Origin: Lithospermum erythrorhizon
Taxonomy: Eukaryota; Streptophyta; Magnoliopsida; Boraginales; Boraginaceae
Length of the DNA: 64,000 nucleotides
Assembly: GCA_019722365.1 (NCBI GenBank)
Contig: JADFUC010002358.1
Location: 744,001-808,000 of the forward strand
Direction: 5' to 3'
Position 1 is the stretch's first letter; every line of letters begins with the position of its first letter. Shown here one piece after another: positions 13,126 to 26,200 of this stretch. The notes beneath the pieces are model-generated. The model was not told the origin of the DNA. It saw nothing but the letters and a program-made list of their open reading frames with translations, and searched no databases. A program made the position numbers and the translations under genes.

Positions 13126-13133
13126 TATAAATA
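13126..13133 (+). promoter_or_regulatory. TATA box of the CYSTM gene
   Basis: TATAAATA lies 85 bp upstream of the ATG at 13211, in otherwise non-coding sequence. That leaves room for a start site near 13155-13165 and a 5' leader of about 50 bases. Confidence 0.55.
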
Positions 13134-13210
13134 TACGCTCACAAGAAAATTATAACCATCTCTACTTATATGTGTATTTGAAACAGAAAACTAATTTACT
13201 TCACCAAATC

Positions 13211-14279
13211 ATGAGTTACAACAATCAACAACCCCCCGTTGGTGTTCCTCCCCCTCAAGGTAATTTACTTTATTGTTCTTTTTCAAGATTTTGGTATTTT
13301 ATTTTGTTAAGTCTCTCAATTTGATCATCGGATGGGATTTTGTTACTTTGTTATGTTGTTTCTCATTTTGATTTTTTGTGTTTTTTTGTGCTTTTGGTGT
13401 AGGGTACCCACCAGAAGGGTATCCAAAGGATGCGTATCCACCGCAGGGTTACCCTCCACAACAAGGGTATCCTCCTCAGGGTTACCCTGCACAACAAGGA
13501 TACCCTCCTCAGTATGCCCCCCAATATGGACAACCACTACCACCTCCTCATCACCAGCAATCTGGTGGCCCTGGCTGCCTGGAAGGATGGTATGGTTCAT
13601 TTTCCTCATTCTATATAGATCTTAAGGTCTTGCCGTTTATGTAGGGTGGCGAACGATTTGATACAATAAAAATAAAGACAAATATAAACATTTCTTGGTG
13701 TATCAAATATTTTTTTCGAAAAATGTAGGTTAACTTTATTTTTCAATAATAAACACCCATGTTTTAAACAATAAATTGCCCCTGTGATGCCTCCCCTAGT
13801 TCCACCACATCATGTTTTTAACTTTGTAGGTGGGGATTTTGTGTTGGGTTGGTCTGTTGAGATATTTGGTGGTGTACTGGTGTGGGTTTCTTTTTGTTAG
13901 TCAATTCAAGTCCTCTCGAGAGTTGAAATTCGATTGAATTGGTTTTGAACTTGCTGTCTCTATCAGTCATTGACCAATAAAGGTTTAAAAATAGATTGCT
14001 TACATGTGATGTTGTTGTTGAAGTACAACAGTATTGTCACATTGTGAGATTTAGTAATATCTTCATCCGTAAGTTATATTCCAGTTTGATTATTCAGTAG
14101 GAGTATTCAAAATCAATAAATTTTACGGTCTTAATTGATCAATCCAAAGAATCCCGTGACACTGAGAATACTAGTTTGTTTTAGATGAATGAAGTGATTT
14201 TAGCTTGTTTTGTTTTTTTTGCAACTTTTTCAGTTTGGCTGCTTTGTGCTGCTGTTGCGTGCTGGATGCATGTTTCTGA
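13211..14279 (+). CDS. CYSTM-family peptide, proline/tyrosine-rich (3 exons, 93 aa)
   Basis: Exons are 13211-13259, 13403-13589 and 14234-14279, with GT-AG introns, and the frame closes from ATG to TGA. The first exon reads MSYNNQQPPVGVPPPQ. Residues about 17-60 are a repetitive GYPP(Q/E)GYP-type low-complexity region. The last exon completes the signature GCLEGCLAALCCCCVLDACF, the cysteine-rich C-terminal segment that defines the CYSTM family. Members are small membrane-associated peptides, often stress-induced, thought to insert their Cys-rich tail in the plasma membrane; exact roles vary. The length is typical. The last exon is only 46 bases and would be missed by a simple open-frame scan. 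Closely related paralogues exist in plants, so no gene name is given. Confidence 0.93.
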
Positions 14280-14632
14280 TAAAGGAGAAGTCAAAACAAA
14301 CCGAAGAAGTTGATAATTGAACAACTATTAAATCCACCCCTAATAGGATAGTTCGAACTTCAAAGTTTGTGTTTATGTTTTTGTGTTTGGTACTTTTAGA
14401 ACTCCACATTGGAATGTACCCTCTTCATCATCCACTTGATACTCTTGAAAAAGGGGTATGTAAAATGTGAGATGTTCTGGATATCTCTAAATGAAATATA
14501 TTTATTTCAAGTTCCTTGCAACATTTCGCTTTCCAAATTATGCCCTTTTACTATGAGTCTACGACATTGATCAATAAAGTTCAACTTCTAAATATTTATA
14601 TTTTCAAGTAAATCCATTCAAATAAATAAGAG

Positions 14633-15433
14633 TAAATTGCAACAATAGTCCAAGTAACTATGGCCATGGTATGATGGTCTCCGTAATTGTAGCCCAGCCG
14701 CATGGGCCTCTAATTTCACCCGCCAAGCAGAATACGTTGCCGAAGTTGAGAAACAATTTGGGATTAAAATAATATTGAAGATTTCCTGGGGTTAAAATGT
14801 CTTTAATTGGTCAACCCTCGTCAACGCCGGATTCCGCCAAATTTCAAGACTGCCCCGCCACTTTGCCATGCCCGGCCACTTCTCCGATTTTGCCGCCACT
14901 TTTTCATTCATTTAGACTAAAAAACTCGACTAAGACCAAAAATATCATTTTTCAATAAAATATCAAATTAGTTCCCCAAAATCCATATTTCCAACCTACC
15001 CCTTTAATTGGACCCAATATATAATAAATTATTTTTGTGTGTTTTTATACTACAAATATGGAATTTTATATATATTGTAAATTTTTGTGTAGTCTAAATA
15101 GGTAGAAGCTTCTACCTATTAAAAAAAATAAAAATTTGCTGGAAAACTGGATTTGCACTACAAAAATTTACAATATATAAAATTCCATATTTGTAGTATA
15201 AAAAACATACAAATGATGTTTTTTGGCCTTAATTCACGCTTTAGTCTAAATTGTCGAAAAGTGCTCGGAAAGTTGGCCAGAGAGCGTTGAAAGTGGTCGA
15301 ATCCGGCATTGACCAGGGGTTGACCAATTAAAATTACATTTTAACCCCAAATGGTCTTCAAAATTGCATTTTAACCCCAAAATTGACCCCAACTGTGAAA
15401 CTGCTTCATTAACCAAGTGATCAAGTTTAATTT
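14633..15433. repeat. Foldback element with nearly identical core arms
   Basis: The core arms are 15036-15093 and 15158-15212. They are inverted copies that differ by only a few small changes, and they include CTACAAATATGGAATTTTAT and its complement. Between them lies a perfect 24-bp palindrome at 15097-15120, centred on AAGCTT. The homology extends outward: TGGGGTTAAAATGTCTTTAA near 14777 and TTTAATTGGTCAACCC near 14792 recur inverted near 15309-15340, and GGTTAAAATG-type words recur again near 15360. A transcript would fold into one long hairpin. It may be a MULE-type or other foldback transposon; the termini and target duplication could not be fixed by eye. Confidence 0.75.
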
Positions 15434-16703
15434 AGTAATTAAATACCTAAATGTACAATATGACTAATCTAATACCTCAACTTATCGTGACCAAATCACA
15501 CCACGCATCACACTTACGGCACTATCGTCGCAATTTTCACATAAATAACGTGCATATCGACTAAGCAAAGGTTAAAGCTAACGAGTTGAGTATCCCCGCT
15601 ACCTCGCATAGGGAGTAGTTTGCAACTTAGGTTTGGTATAGTAGTCAGTAGCCACACAATTCCGTTGGGTGGAAGTCATTCTCAACCAAAAAATGTAGGT
15701 TCCACCATGTATTGTGGGATGGTCTTTGGATTAAAATTGATTGAAGTTGGGAGATGACAGTAAAACGAGGGTCACTTAATGTGGTTACAAGGAAATGATT
15801 TGAGCAGTGTTCAATATCAACTAAGGCTCAACTCATGTCGATGGGGTTGCGGTGGATGGCAAATTGGCAATCTGCTTGCTGCACTACGTCTATATCAATT
15901 TATCCCTTGCCTATATACTAATAAAAGAAGGGGGAGGTGAATTGCTTTAATGCAAGATGAGCCAAGGAGCTTTCAAGAAAGTTGTGGAAAAGCTTGCTTC
16001 AGAAGGCTAGAATTTTGCTAACCCTATTGATTTAAGGAGTCATTGGGCAAAGCATGGTACCAATAAGTTTGACAACACCATTGCTGGGTAGCGCATAAAA
16101 GTCGGTCTGTTCTACATGTATTTGTCTCCTGGTCTCCTGCGGATATGCTTGGTTGCTGCTCTGTAATTCATAAATTTTCTCAGCTTGGCTGTTTTTCACA
16201 TTTAGACGTTAAGGTAGCCGCAAACTGTTGTTTTCTTACTTATCTTCAAGTTAATGGCTCAAACAAGTTTCCAGGCGGGGCTGTTAAATTTGATTGTAAC
16301 TGATTAACCTTTTTTGCATGTGTTACCATCACTTCAAAAAAAGAAGAAAAAAAAGATATCCTCAAAACTCTCTTTCAAGGATCAACACATGTTAGAAAGA
16401 AAAAGTTTTCCAGTAGATTCTATGACCAAACAGAACCTAATAAAGCAAAATTTAAGTGATCAATATAATTATTTGTGATACATTTTCTGGTACATTGTAC
16501 TACTGTATTGCGCATAAAATATAGTTTTTCACAAAGAGAACAAACAAAAGATCATTCTTCATCCAAGTATAAATAAAGCGCGATTGAGGGATGGCTTCTT
16601 CACCTAAAGCCAAGACCTCCGGAGCCCTCTAGAACACTGTTGACGATAATGCACCCAAAAAAGCTTCGTCTTAATAACACAACTAGATTTCCTATTGGAC
16701 GTT
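15434..16703. other. Spacer and 3' flank of the WD40 gene
   Basis: No gene was recognised. The part nearest 16703 (about 16500-16703) is probably the 3' untranslated region of the WD40 gene on the - strand. Confidence 0.45.
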
Positions 16704-19700
16704 CTATTTGAATTCTGCAATCTCGAACGCACGTGCAGTATGATCAAGAGCAGCAGAGACCAAGTAATCTCCATTGGCAGATATAGCTAGAGATTGAATA
16801 GCATCAGCATGGCCACTGAGAGTTTTCACACATGCTCCAGCTAGGCTGTCCCATATGCGAACTTTACCATCGACTGAACCTGTAGCGACAAATCTAGAAG
16901 CTCCAAGCCACGACAAGCATGTTACCCCTTCCTGCACGAACAAAAAATGTAAGTACTTCATGATCTGAAAAAATTAAAAGAATCTTTTATTTGATGAAGC
17001 TGGAATTTTTTATGGTTTTGGTTGAGGGGTTGTGAGGAGATATGAGATAATGAAATAGGTTGACCTCATGTTCACAAGTGCATCGAGGTGACGAATGCTG
17101 CAAGTCCCAAATAATAAGCTTTCCATCCATCCCACCAGTTGCGGCGAATGACGAGCTGCAAAGCAAGTTCTATTAGTAAAAAACTAATATCGACATAGAA
17201 AAATGTTAGTTGTACTTCCTGCTTTCTCTTAGTCAAATGTCCACTCAACAAGCAAACCAGACACGAGAGAGGTCTTTATGAAAAAACAGTGGCATTGATG
17301 TGGTCACAACAGGATTGCATGACAATTTCAGCAATGGTCATGATCATCCAATATTATATGTTGCACCAATAAGCTGATAAGTATGGTTGTACCTTGCAGC
17401 AAATGCGACACATTCAACTGAGTCTGTATGAGCAGTTAGTGATGTCACAACCTGTGTGCAATACAGAAAATTGAGAGACAACACACGCAAATTTCTTATT
17501 TTAATGTTATGAGACCAAAAAAATGAACCTTTCCAGTGGTTATATTTACAGCATGAACAGAGCCATCTTTCGAACCAGTGAGAGCGAGAACTGAATCAAG
17601 GCCGATCGACAAGCATGTCAGACCTTCAGTGTGGTAGGGATGGCCTGACAGAACATAATCCATTAGATAATGTTTAACTACCCTATAACCATGACATCTC
17701 CAAAATAAAATGGAAAATGTTACGAGTAGAAATTAACAGGTTAGCAGATATGTCGATGATCAGGAATTCAGGATTGCAATTGAGATGCAAAACACTTCAT
17801 TGGCTGTAGACAACCTAACATATTTTATATATTACCAAAAAGGCACATTTTTCTCCTTGCAGATCTTTTTGGTTTCCTCCTTTAGAGTTAAGGTTGTTTT
17901 GCAGACTCTTGATTCAGAGATGATTTGCCGTCACCTTCATCAAACCATGACACCATGCTATACATAGTATATTCATGTACTATCATTGCTCTATATGTTT
18001 CAACTTTAATTAGTCTATATTATTAGCCTATTTGTACTAGTATTCCTACTGTTCTAACTTCTAAACAAGCATTTAAGTTACCTCTTACAACATGAATGCT
18101 TTCAGCGCTTTTTGGGCTCCAGATTCTCATAGTTGCATCATCCGACCCCGTACAAATTAATTTACCTTGAACAAGTACCACAAACTCAAAATTTAGCATT
18201 GAAAAGATACTTAAATTTACACAATTCAACAGCATCCAATGTATTTGATATACCATCAGGGGTGAAATCTCCACATGTCACACTACCACCATGCCCTGCA
18301 AATGTAGCAAGATGTGTGCTCTTGTCTGCATTCCACATCCAAACAGTACAATCTTCTGAACCTGCTAAAACCAAATGGCCTCTAGGATGCCACCGGATCC
18401 ACTGAACAATCAACATTTCCCTATGTTAGGACAATATCACTATAAATATAAAAGCACTAGCCCCTTAAAAAATTAATACCTCAATCCCTTCAGCAGGGCC
18501 TTCAAGTTGGCATTTTAAATTTCTTGAGGAAATGTCCCACACTTGAACATATCCATCAAAACTTCCAGAAGCAAGTAATTGACCATCTGTACTGAAAGCT
18601 AAACTGGAGATGGAATCTTTGTGGCCTGTATATGTGTTTTCATAAATTTCCTTAAGTTCAACTGAATTTCAGATCATGAAGTCACAACAGAAAAATGGTG
18701 GAAACAGCGCTAATGGTTGTTAAATTAGAATTATGGATTTGTTATAACAGAAACATGCATTTTTCTGAACCTTGTAATTCAAAAGCCCAGTCTCCTCCGA
18801 TACCCCAAACAAAACCTTTATCATCTCCACCACCTGTTGCAACTAGTGTAGCATCTATTGGACTGCAGGCAACAGTGTAAAGTTCACCTATCAGAAATTA
18901 CAGAAATGATTCTATCAGGGGAACGAATGTCTTATTACGAGCAATTCCATATAGCTCACAGGTATATGCCAGCCAACCAGTACATAAACAAGAAGTGAGT
19001 GAAATTCATCAAAACAGTTATAAACGGGTACGATCTCCAAATCTGAATAATCCTTTTACAAATATTTTTATCAAACCTCACTCGATGAGATCTATCAAAG
19101 CGATGGATTAGAGTAATATGTTTCACCTAGAACTTGGTAATGCAGGGGCTCATACTAATATATGCATCCAGCGTCTTATATGTCTTGTGAATTTTAATTT
19201 CTTTGATGTCACTTTCATTCCTGTTTAGCTATTACTAGAAAAAGAAACAAGGTTTCCTAAAGTGTTGCTTATAGTGCCTTATACAATGCAGGTGCAAAGA
19301 TCCATATGATATGCAAGCACAGCAAAAAAATCGAGTTATATCAGACACGCCTCGATGTTCTTTTATGGAACACATTAAAAAAGTAACTCACCTGTATGGC
19401 CCGTGAATATATGTAGTGAATCATCAGTTTCATCTGTAACAATCATATTAGAAGATGGAAGTGTGTAAATACATTCAGCCGTAGTTGAATTGACAAAGTA
19501 AATTCTCATAAGAACTATTTTATTCAATCGATATATGTAAGTATAGCTCATATTCAACAAAACACAGTAATCGCAAAGGAGAGAAATACATTTCCTTGGA
19601 ATATTGAATAATCGATCCAATACACAACAAAACAAAGTACTAATAAGGTGCGCAAAGCTAATCCGAGAAACACTTATCTAACTATTACCATACACTACCT

Positions 19701-20679
19701 ACAATTCTTATCTTTCGTGAAGTAGTAGATAGTGTTGGCACTTTACTCTTGGGTCAATTTGGAAACAGCCTTACTGTTATGGTAAGGCTGCGCACTATCC
19801 GACCCCCACCCTACCCCGCTTAGTACGTAATTGCTATAAAACTTACAAGTTACAATAAATAGACAAAGTTAGACAAAGTTACACTGAAAGCAAACCAAAC
19901 AACTATCTTCTTTCACATGTTCAGTCAGTATTATATTCCCCTCAAAATTAAGTCGTTATTGTGTTCTATCACAAGCATACTAACTCAACCTCTAATATGT
20001 TGTCTACTTCTTGTCTGCTTCTGGCATTGATTATTCAACCAAGGAATAACCTTAAAAGGTCTTAAATTCCTTGATCTAGATTTCTAAAACTTACCCAAGT
20101 CGAACATGTCTAACACTACCTCCTATACAATAAAATCGTCCATACCATACAATAAAATATAAAAGGTCTTAAATTCCTTTATCTAGAGTTTCTCAGAGGC
20201 ATTGGGGCATGTTTATCACATACCATACAATAAAATCGTCCTATAAAGGACACTTTTTTAACCTTCCTTGATCATGCACTTCTAATTTCATGAGATAATC
20301 TTAAAAAAGATACTAACTTTAGGGTGTTCCTCACTTCTAGAATCCAATTTCTTAAAGCCATGATGAAATAATTATACACTCAAAAACACTAAACACTTTA
20401 AGCTGAATAACAAAAAAAAAACTCATATTTTCACAATAAACAACTAGAATCAATTAAGTAGCTCACCAATAACCTCCCCATCAGAATATTCATCCCCTTC
20501 AACATCAGGAAGATCTGAATACCACAAAAAAATGATTAAGTTAAAGCAAACAAGTGCCTATTCTACTAAAAATTCCTACCTTGATCATCAACAACAATTT
20601 CTTGGTCAATTTCATCATCTTCAAGGAAGATGCCATCATCTTCATCACGGTCACTACCACTATGTGAAGGAGAGTTCAT
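16704..20679 (-). CDS. AAMP/Sqt1-like WD40 repeat protein (11 exons, 392 aa)
   Basis: Exons on the - strand are 20580-20679, 20467-20514, 19392-19433, 18771-18887, 18625-18480, 18401-18254, 18165-18082, 17644-17529, 17451-17393, 17155-17065 and 16931-16704. All introns are GT-AG and the frame is continuous from ATG to TAG. The first ~50 residues are highly acidic (DEDDGIFLEDDEIDQEIVVD). Eight WD40 repeats follow, from about residue 60 to 388, ending in WGIG, WDIS, WNAD, WSPK, VNIT, WDLQ, WDSL and FEIAE. Signature text includes GSEDCTVWMWNADK and GFTPDGK-like FTPDGKLICTGSDD. The acidic tail plus eight repeats matches AAMP, the animal relative of yeast Sqt1, a dedicated chaperone for ribosomal protein uL16; a role in ribosome assembly is inferred. 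Introns hold SINE-like fragments. Confidence 0.93.
19752..19822 (+). mobile_element. AU-SINE-like fragment in intron 2 of the WD40 gene
   Basis: The text GGAAACAGCC then GGTAAGGCTGCGCACTATCC then GACCCCCACCCTACCCCGCT has the order seen in the body of plant AU-type SINEs. The 5' tRNA-like promoter half and the tail are not visible, so this is a truncated copy, lying antisense to the host gene. A second piece of the same kind is at 20191-20210. Confidence 0.55.
20191..20210 (+). mobile_element. Short SINE-tail-like fragment
   Basis: TCTCAGAGGCATTGGGGCAT resembles the AGAGGCATTGGG tail of the fragment at 33121-33196. It is also inside intron 2 of the WD40 gene and is too short to classify alone. 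Confidence 0.3.
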
Positions 20680-21406
20680 TTTTGGAGAATATAATCAAAT
20701 TCTTTTCACGCGGCTCTCAAATTATATCATACGGAGTAATATTTTTTGTGTGCGTATAAATACGGAAACGGATCCACTTTGCGGGCCTCGCCCCATTCGC
20801 TTGGGTTTTACTGTTTCGTCCACATATTGTGTGATTTTTTATTTATGTGTTGTATAAGGTTGATTTTATGGGTTTTAAGTATAAAGAACTTCTAATTAGG
20901 CTGGTTGAATTAACCCAATTATTGATTAATTTCGATTTGGATTCTTGGTATCTTTTTTTTGGAATGATTAACATCTTATTATTTTTTCGCTTGATTCACG
21001 GCGCATATAAATGACTCTTAACCCAATAATTAAATTAAAGTATAGATGTTTAAAATAATTTACGTAATTAAAATAAATATTCTGTCTGCTACACTGCATT
21101 TTATCAAGTAAGCTTTCCTGACACCACTCCCACTACCACTGCCCCACACCAGCCCCCGCTATTACTCAGCCGACCCCGAGCTTAAATGGCGAATGGCTTG
21201 TCGCTTGGCCATGCTCCTTTTTACGACAAATACCACCCTGTATTTTGGGAAAGTGGGTATGCGTTATTTTCACAAATTACGCGATAAATTTCATTGCCGA
21301 TAGTCGGCGTTGATGTCTTTAGTCAGTAGTACCTCAATATTTCAGATAATAGAATAAAGATTAATGTCATTACAAAAAAATTAGTGCGAGTAGCATTAAG
21401 GACCCC

Positions 21407-21447
<41 letters not shown>

Positions 21448-22300
21448 CTTGAGAATCAAACAATTGAGCTACGAAAATAAGCTAGCCTCATTTAAATACT
21501 GAGCTTGCTTGGTTTTAGATCCCGATTATTGAAGTTGAAGTCAATTTGTTGACTACAAGTTTGAAGTAAAGAAGATGAAGTTAACACAAAATTGAGTACA
21601 AGGCTAAAGATGACATCTTTTGGCAATTATTTTGATTTTTTTGGATTAGCTTCAGCGAAGAATGGTTTAGTTAGAGTAATGGTTAAATTTGAACAAAATA
21701 CAACGATGGAAGGGCTAGAACCGCTTTGATTGGCCAATCCATGAAGAGTACAGCGAGCCATTGAAGTCGCGGTAGCAAATGATAGGTAGGGGTGCAGAAT
21801 GTAGGCTCTGAAGTAAGGGTAGGGGTGGGGAACTGCTTGATGGAGGCAGGGGTGGGATGGTTTACGAGGGAGTGGTGTTGGTGAAAGTTTAGAAGGAGGG
21901 GTGAGATGACTGTAATCTCTATCGGAAGTTACTATGAGCATATATAATTAAATATTCGAAAACATTAATGAATTCTTTATACTTTTGTATTTATGGTCAT
22001 CAACATAATAATAGAGGACACTGGCATTTGTATTGGCGACATCGAATCCTTTCCTCATTACTCCATTTTCTTTGTGGTGACTTCAACTAAATCCTTTTTA
22101 ACCATGAAAAACATCCCGAGCTCCATTAACACCGTTTCAAAGCTCCGCATTTTTACTTTCATTTGATTTTCTCTATTCCACAGGAATTGGGCTCTCTTTT
22201 GCCCGTTACACGCTAACATTTTTTCTGCTTGATGCGGGTTCAAGAAGAGGTAGAACGGTGTATGAAAAATTGGATAGAGCAATGGAAAACGTCGCGTGGT
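20680..22300. other. Upstream spacer of the WD40 gene, no other gene recognised
   Basis: This includes the probable promoter side of the WD40 gene (20680-20900) and a (TTA)n microsatellite at 21408-21447. A G-rich stretch near 21780-21905 gives a proline-rich antisense open frame without support. Confidence 0.4.
21408..21447 (+). repeat. (TTA)n microsatellite
   Basis: About 13 uninterrupted TTA units. Confidence 0.9.
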
Positions 22301-23268
22301 TTGACTCTTTGGCCTCCTGCGTGTCATTGGCGCCTGCGTTCAAAGATTTGATCACGATACTTTGCCATTTACTACGAAACTTATTGCCCCAGATCCTCTT
22401 CGCACTTCAAACTTGAATCCTTCCTCACCCTCCTTCCTGATTTTCCCTCCTTGATTGCTAATTCTTGGCTTTCAGATTTGATCTCTCCTAATGTGGCGTT
22501 TCTCTTGACGCTACAAATAGTGTTAAAAATTAGATTAAAAATGAAATCTTATCTTGTAGGGGAACATCGCTTTCAACGGAAATTATGGACATCGAGAACC
22601 ATCTATCCGAGCTTAAAGCGTCATTTCTATCCCTAAATCTAGATCTTAGAGCCACAATCTCAAATCCAACTTGATGTACTCATAAATCGGAGGAAGAATA
22701 ATTGTTGCTTGAGGAGATCGAAAGCTATGCATTATTCGGAAGGGACATGAATACTAAGTTCTTTCGTGTTCGTGCGAGAATGAAAGAAGTCAGAAATCAA
22801 CGATGCGAAATCATGGACTCAGGCAAAACATGATGCAGGAAACATAGAGGCTCAGCATAGAAGCTATACTGGATCTTTTTTAATCAATTATCCTCGTCCC
22901 GAGGATTCCGAGCTAATGATCATTTTCCTGTTTTTGAATCCCTTAAGCACATAACCAGCAAACTTGCCTCCTAATCTCATCTTCGGCCCATTTGGAAAGC
23001 CGGAGAAAAGTTAAAACCGTCCTCTTTCAAATGCAGTTCCACAATCCCATGGCGGATGGATTTCTACGGAGTTACAAAAAATTGGGGATATTGTCGGGGA
23101 AGGATGTTAAAATTTAAGCCACCCTTGAATTTAAATAGCGGTCACCTTTAAAAAGAAATCCAACACCTTATACATTTAATCCCTAAAGTTGATAATCCTT
23201 ATTATGGTGATTATAGACCAATTATTTATGTAATGCCATCTACTTAAAATTGCATCAAGATTGTAACA
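22300..23268 (+). pseudogene. LINE retrotransposon remnant, 5' part (linker and start of reverse transcriptase)
   Basis: Reading across frameshifts on the + strand gives plant-LINE text. The linker region includes SLIANSW near 22450 and GDMNTKFFRVRARMKEVRNQ at about 22742-22801; the G-D-x-N-T-K-F-F motif marks the segment before the reverse transcriptase domain. The first reverse-transcriptase block, IPKVDNPYYGDYRPI, is at about 23179-23225. Stops and frameshifts are frequent, so it is inactive. The domain breaks off near 23268, where an LTR-like element begins, and resumes near 27157. Confidence 0.8.
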
Positions 23269-26200
23269 TGACCAGCAGTGGAGCCCACGAGGTTGGGACG
23301 TCGCTGACACATGTGCTCCAGTCACCAACGATGGATAACAATAAAAATGACTTCTTTACATCTATTAAATAAAACAATATAACTTGTCAAGTCGAAGATT
23401 GAACTAACCCGATAGTACAACATTTAGAAAATCATAATATAAATACCACGTCAAACAATTTGTTATACAGCTTCAAAGTCGATAATAATTATATACAAAC
23501 TTCAAGAAGATAAAAGAATATAGTACATTTGAGGTCTTGAGCCACCGTCGCCATCTTCGAATTGCAGCGACTACTCGACGATAAATGCTCGGTCATTCCA
23601 GCGACAACCCTAGGCATGAAACGCCCGCCCTTGCTGAGGGAAAATAGAATCGACTAAAAGGCAGTGAAAATAAATAGCACAAAAGTTAACCTACACGATC
23701 ATACGAATAAGAATAATTTCAGATTCACCTTTATTTAGAGACTATAACTACCCCAAAGTATTATTTTATAGGTTACTTTCATACAAAAATAAAACTTTCC
23801 TTATTGGCTTCCCCAACTAACACCGATAGCCCGGCTTCGTCAACAACTTACTCACGATGCGCATAATTCTGAGAGGTATTTCTCTGCTCATTTATCTTTA
23901 CGAAGTATAACTAATTAAAATATAATATACACCTCAAACACACAATAACTTAAACATATATCTTAGCCTCTAAAAGCTTAACTCATGCATATACAACTCA
24001 ATCAACTTATCTTTTTTAGTTCACTTTAAGTACTACTCCCGTTTACAATCATACTCCTCTATGACAACTAATGTTCCTCGGAAGACCTTCCAAATATATG
24101 CATTTCTTAATATATTGAAAGGTAATACTTATCTTGAATCAGGATAACCTAAGTACGATTTATCTTCCCAGTTTTCCATTTAGTATCACACGGAACTTAT
24201 TTACCTCCATAGTATCAATTCGTGGTTAAATCGGTACTTCTATTCTGTACGTTTGAATCAATTTTCCACCATATATATATAAAAATATCATAAATATCAT
24301 CGACAGTTAATAAACTTCGGTTTTATAATTACACTCCTAATGTTCACGTTCAAAGGTATCACAGTCCATTAGCCACTTGAATGTATAGAACATATCTAAC
24401 AAAAGGCAGAATAATACCGGTAAGGCTACAAGCTGAAAATAAATACCGTATCTGAAGAAAAATAGTTGCCGACAAAGTGGCTTAAAATGAAGTATAACCG
24501 TCATTAAGCGGCATTGCTAGCCTGACAACAAGATTAGGAATAGTCATCATTACAGTCAAATATGAATAAAATACATGCTCTGAGTTATCGGATAAAGTCA
24601 TACGACATAATTCCACATGAAGTCTCGGGAGCCTTAACATGAATATATAATAGGGTTCAGGCCAAGCCGCGATCACCCAAATGAAATCGAGGCTAATGGC
24701 CAGAGCTTCACAGTCGTGGCTTAGCACATCTCTGTATCCACGGTATACCATCCTCTAATGCGCATATACTCAATCCACCGTCTACTGCGGGGAATGGACA
24801 AATCAGCAATCCCACCTCATGCTTATACCGCGGTACTTAAAGGCCAAAACCCATAACATACACAGAGTATAAGGCCTGCGCACTTATACCTGAGAAATTA
24901 TAGGAAAAGCCCAGCACCTTATACACAAAGTATAAAAAAAGACACGCATGGCCTTCTCTACCGTAGTATGAGGCCACCGACAATGCCTTGGCGACAAAGC
25001 GATCAAAGAGAGAATCATACAGCCAGCGTATACCGTAGTATAGGGCCACTCGACAATCTTGGTAGCGTGGCGATCAAAGAGAATCATACATGCGCTATAC
25101 CGTGAAGCCATGGGGCGATAAGCGTCACATATCACACGCAAGGAAGGAGAGTCACCCAATCCCTAGTAATTGACTATAGAGATTACGTATCACAATACTT
25201 TCGAAGTCGCTTAATCATACATAACTCCATGAACTTTCGATAACTACTTTACTTTTAACAATATGCGAAGCATACATTAATCATCCACTTGTCATTAAAT
25301 CAATCCTGACGCCGCGAAGGCCACATAAATACCGCAGTGCAAACAAATACATATACCGGTGCCGACAAAGATTGCATAAATACATGAGAATTGCCGTCAA
25401 TTACTTGCTTGTCCTGATGCCGACAAAGCCATAAATACCCTGAAGTAATGAAGTCAAAGACCACATAATATCTGAGAAATATAAGTTGGGAGTTCGGGGC
25501 GCGTCGCACCTCAGGCCAGCCTTCAATGCTGCGAATGAGAAATCACATAATCATAATGAGCTCACTTGGCATGTCGTCTGACGATTGCATTATCACAGAT
25601 TTCCCGTAATCATATCGCGAGGACATATCACGCGTTTCACACGTAATTATATTACAAGACACATCGCCCCCACTTTACACATGGTATAATACAAGGGCGG
25701 TACACGTTTTAAAGTACATAGGTAATACAAATTGAGATAAGAAATGCTTTACTTCACTTAGTATCCACAAAGTCCTCCGCAGAAGAGCGATCATGAAGCT
25801 TTGTGTGCCACTTCTACAGCAGTCAAAGGCCCTAAATTTCTGAGAAAGTATACTCGAACTAATACTTCCAAAATTACGTTCAGAATAGAAAAATTACCAA
25901 CTCTCGTGAGACATTTCATGATGCAACAGCCGGGCAAACTATCGAGATTATAATCCCATTGAGCACTTGAAAGCCAAATCGATCCCTGCTAAAATTCCAT
26001 CTTATTACTTTATCATTGAAATCCACAGCTTATAAATCATTCTAGTTAATCAAGGTCCCTAGTGTTAACAATCTATACTCCAAAATATCAGGTATATCTG
26101 ACTTGAAAATGTGCTTTTGACCTAAGCACTTTTAAGCTAGAGATTTTTTAAATCACCCGATTTAATATGACTAACTATAATAAGGTCCCGATTAAACTCC

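Noticed and set aside
13343..13609. Open frame on the - strand across CYSTM exon 2
   Set aside because: It is the antisense shadow of the repetitive GYPPQ coding region.
20532..20857. Two + strand frames over WD40 exon 1
   Set aside because: Antisense to the acidic N-terminus of the WD40 gene, whose exon chain closes perfectly.
24482..25509. Several - strand frames of 69-91 codons
   Set aside because: They lie inside the LTR-like element. Copy B lacks the same frames, and no domain is visible.
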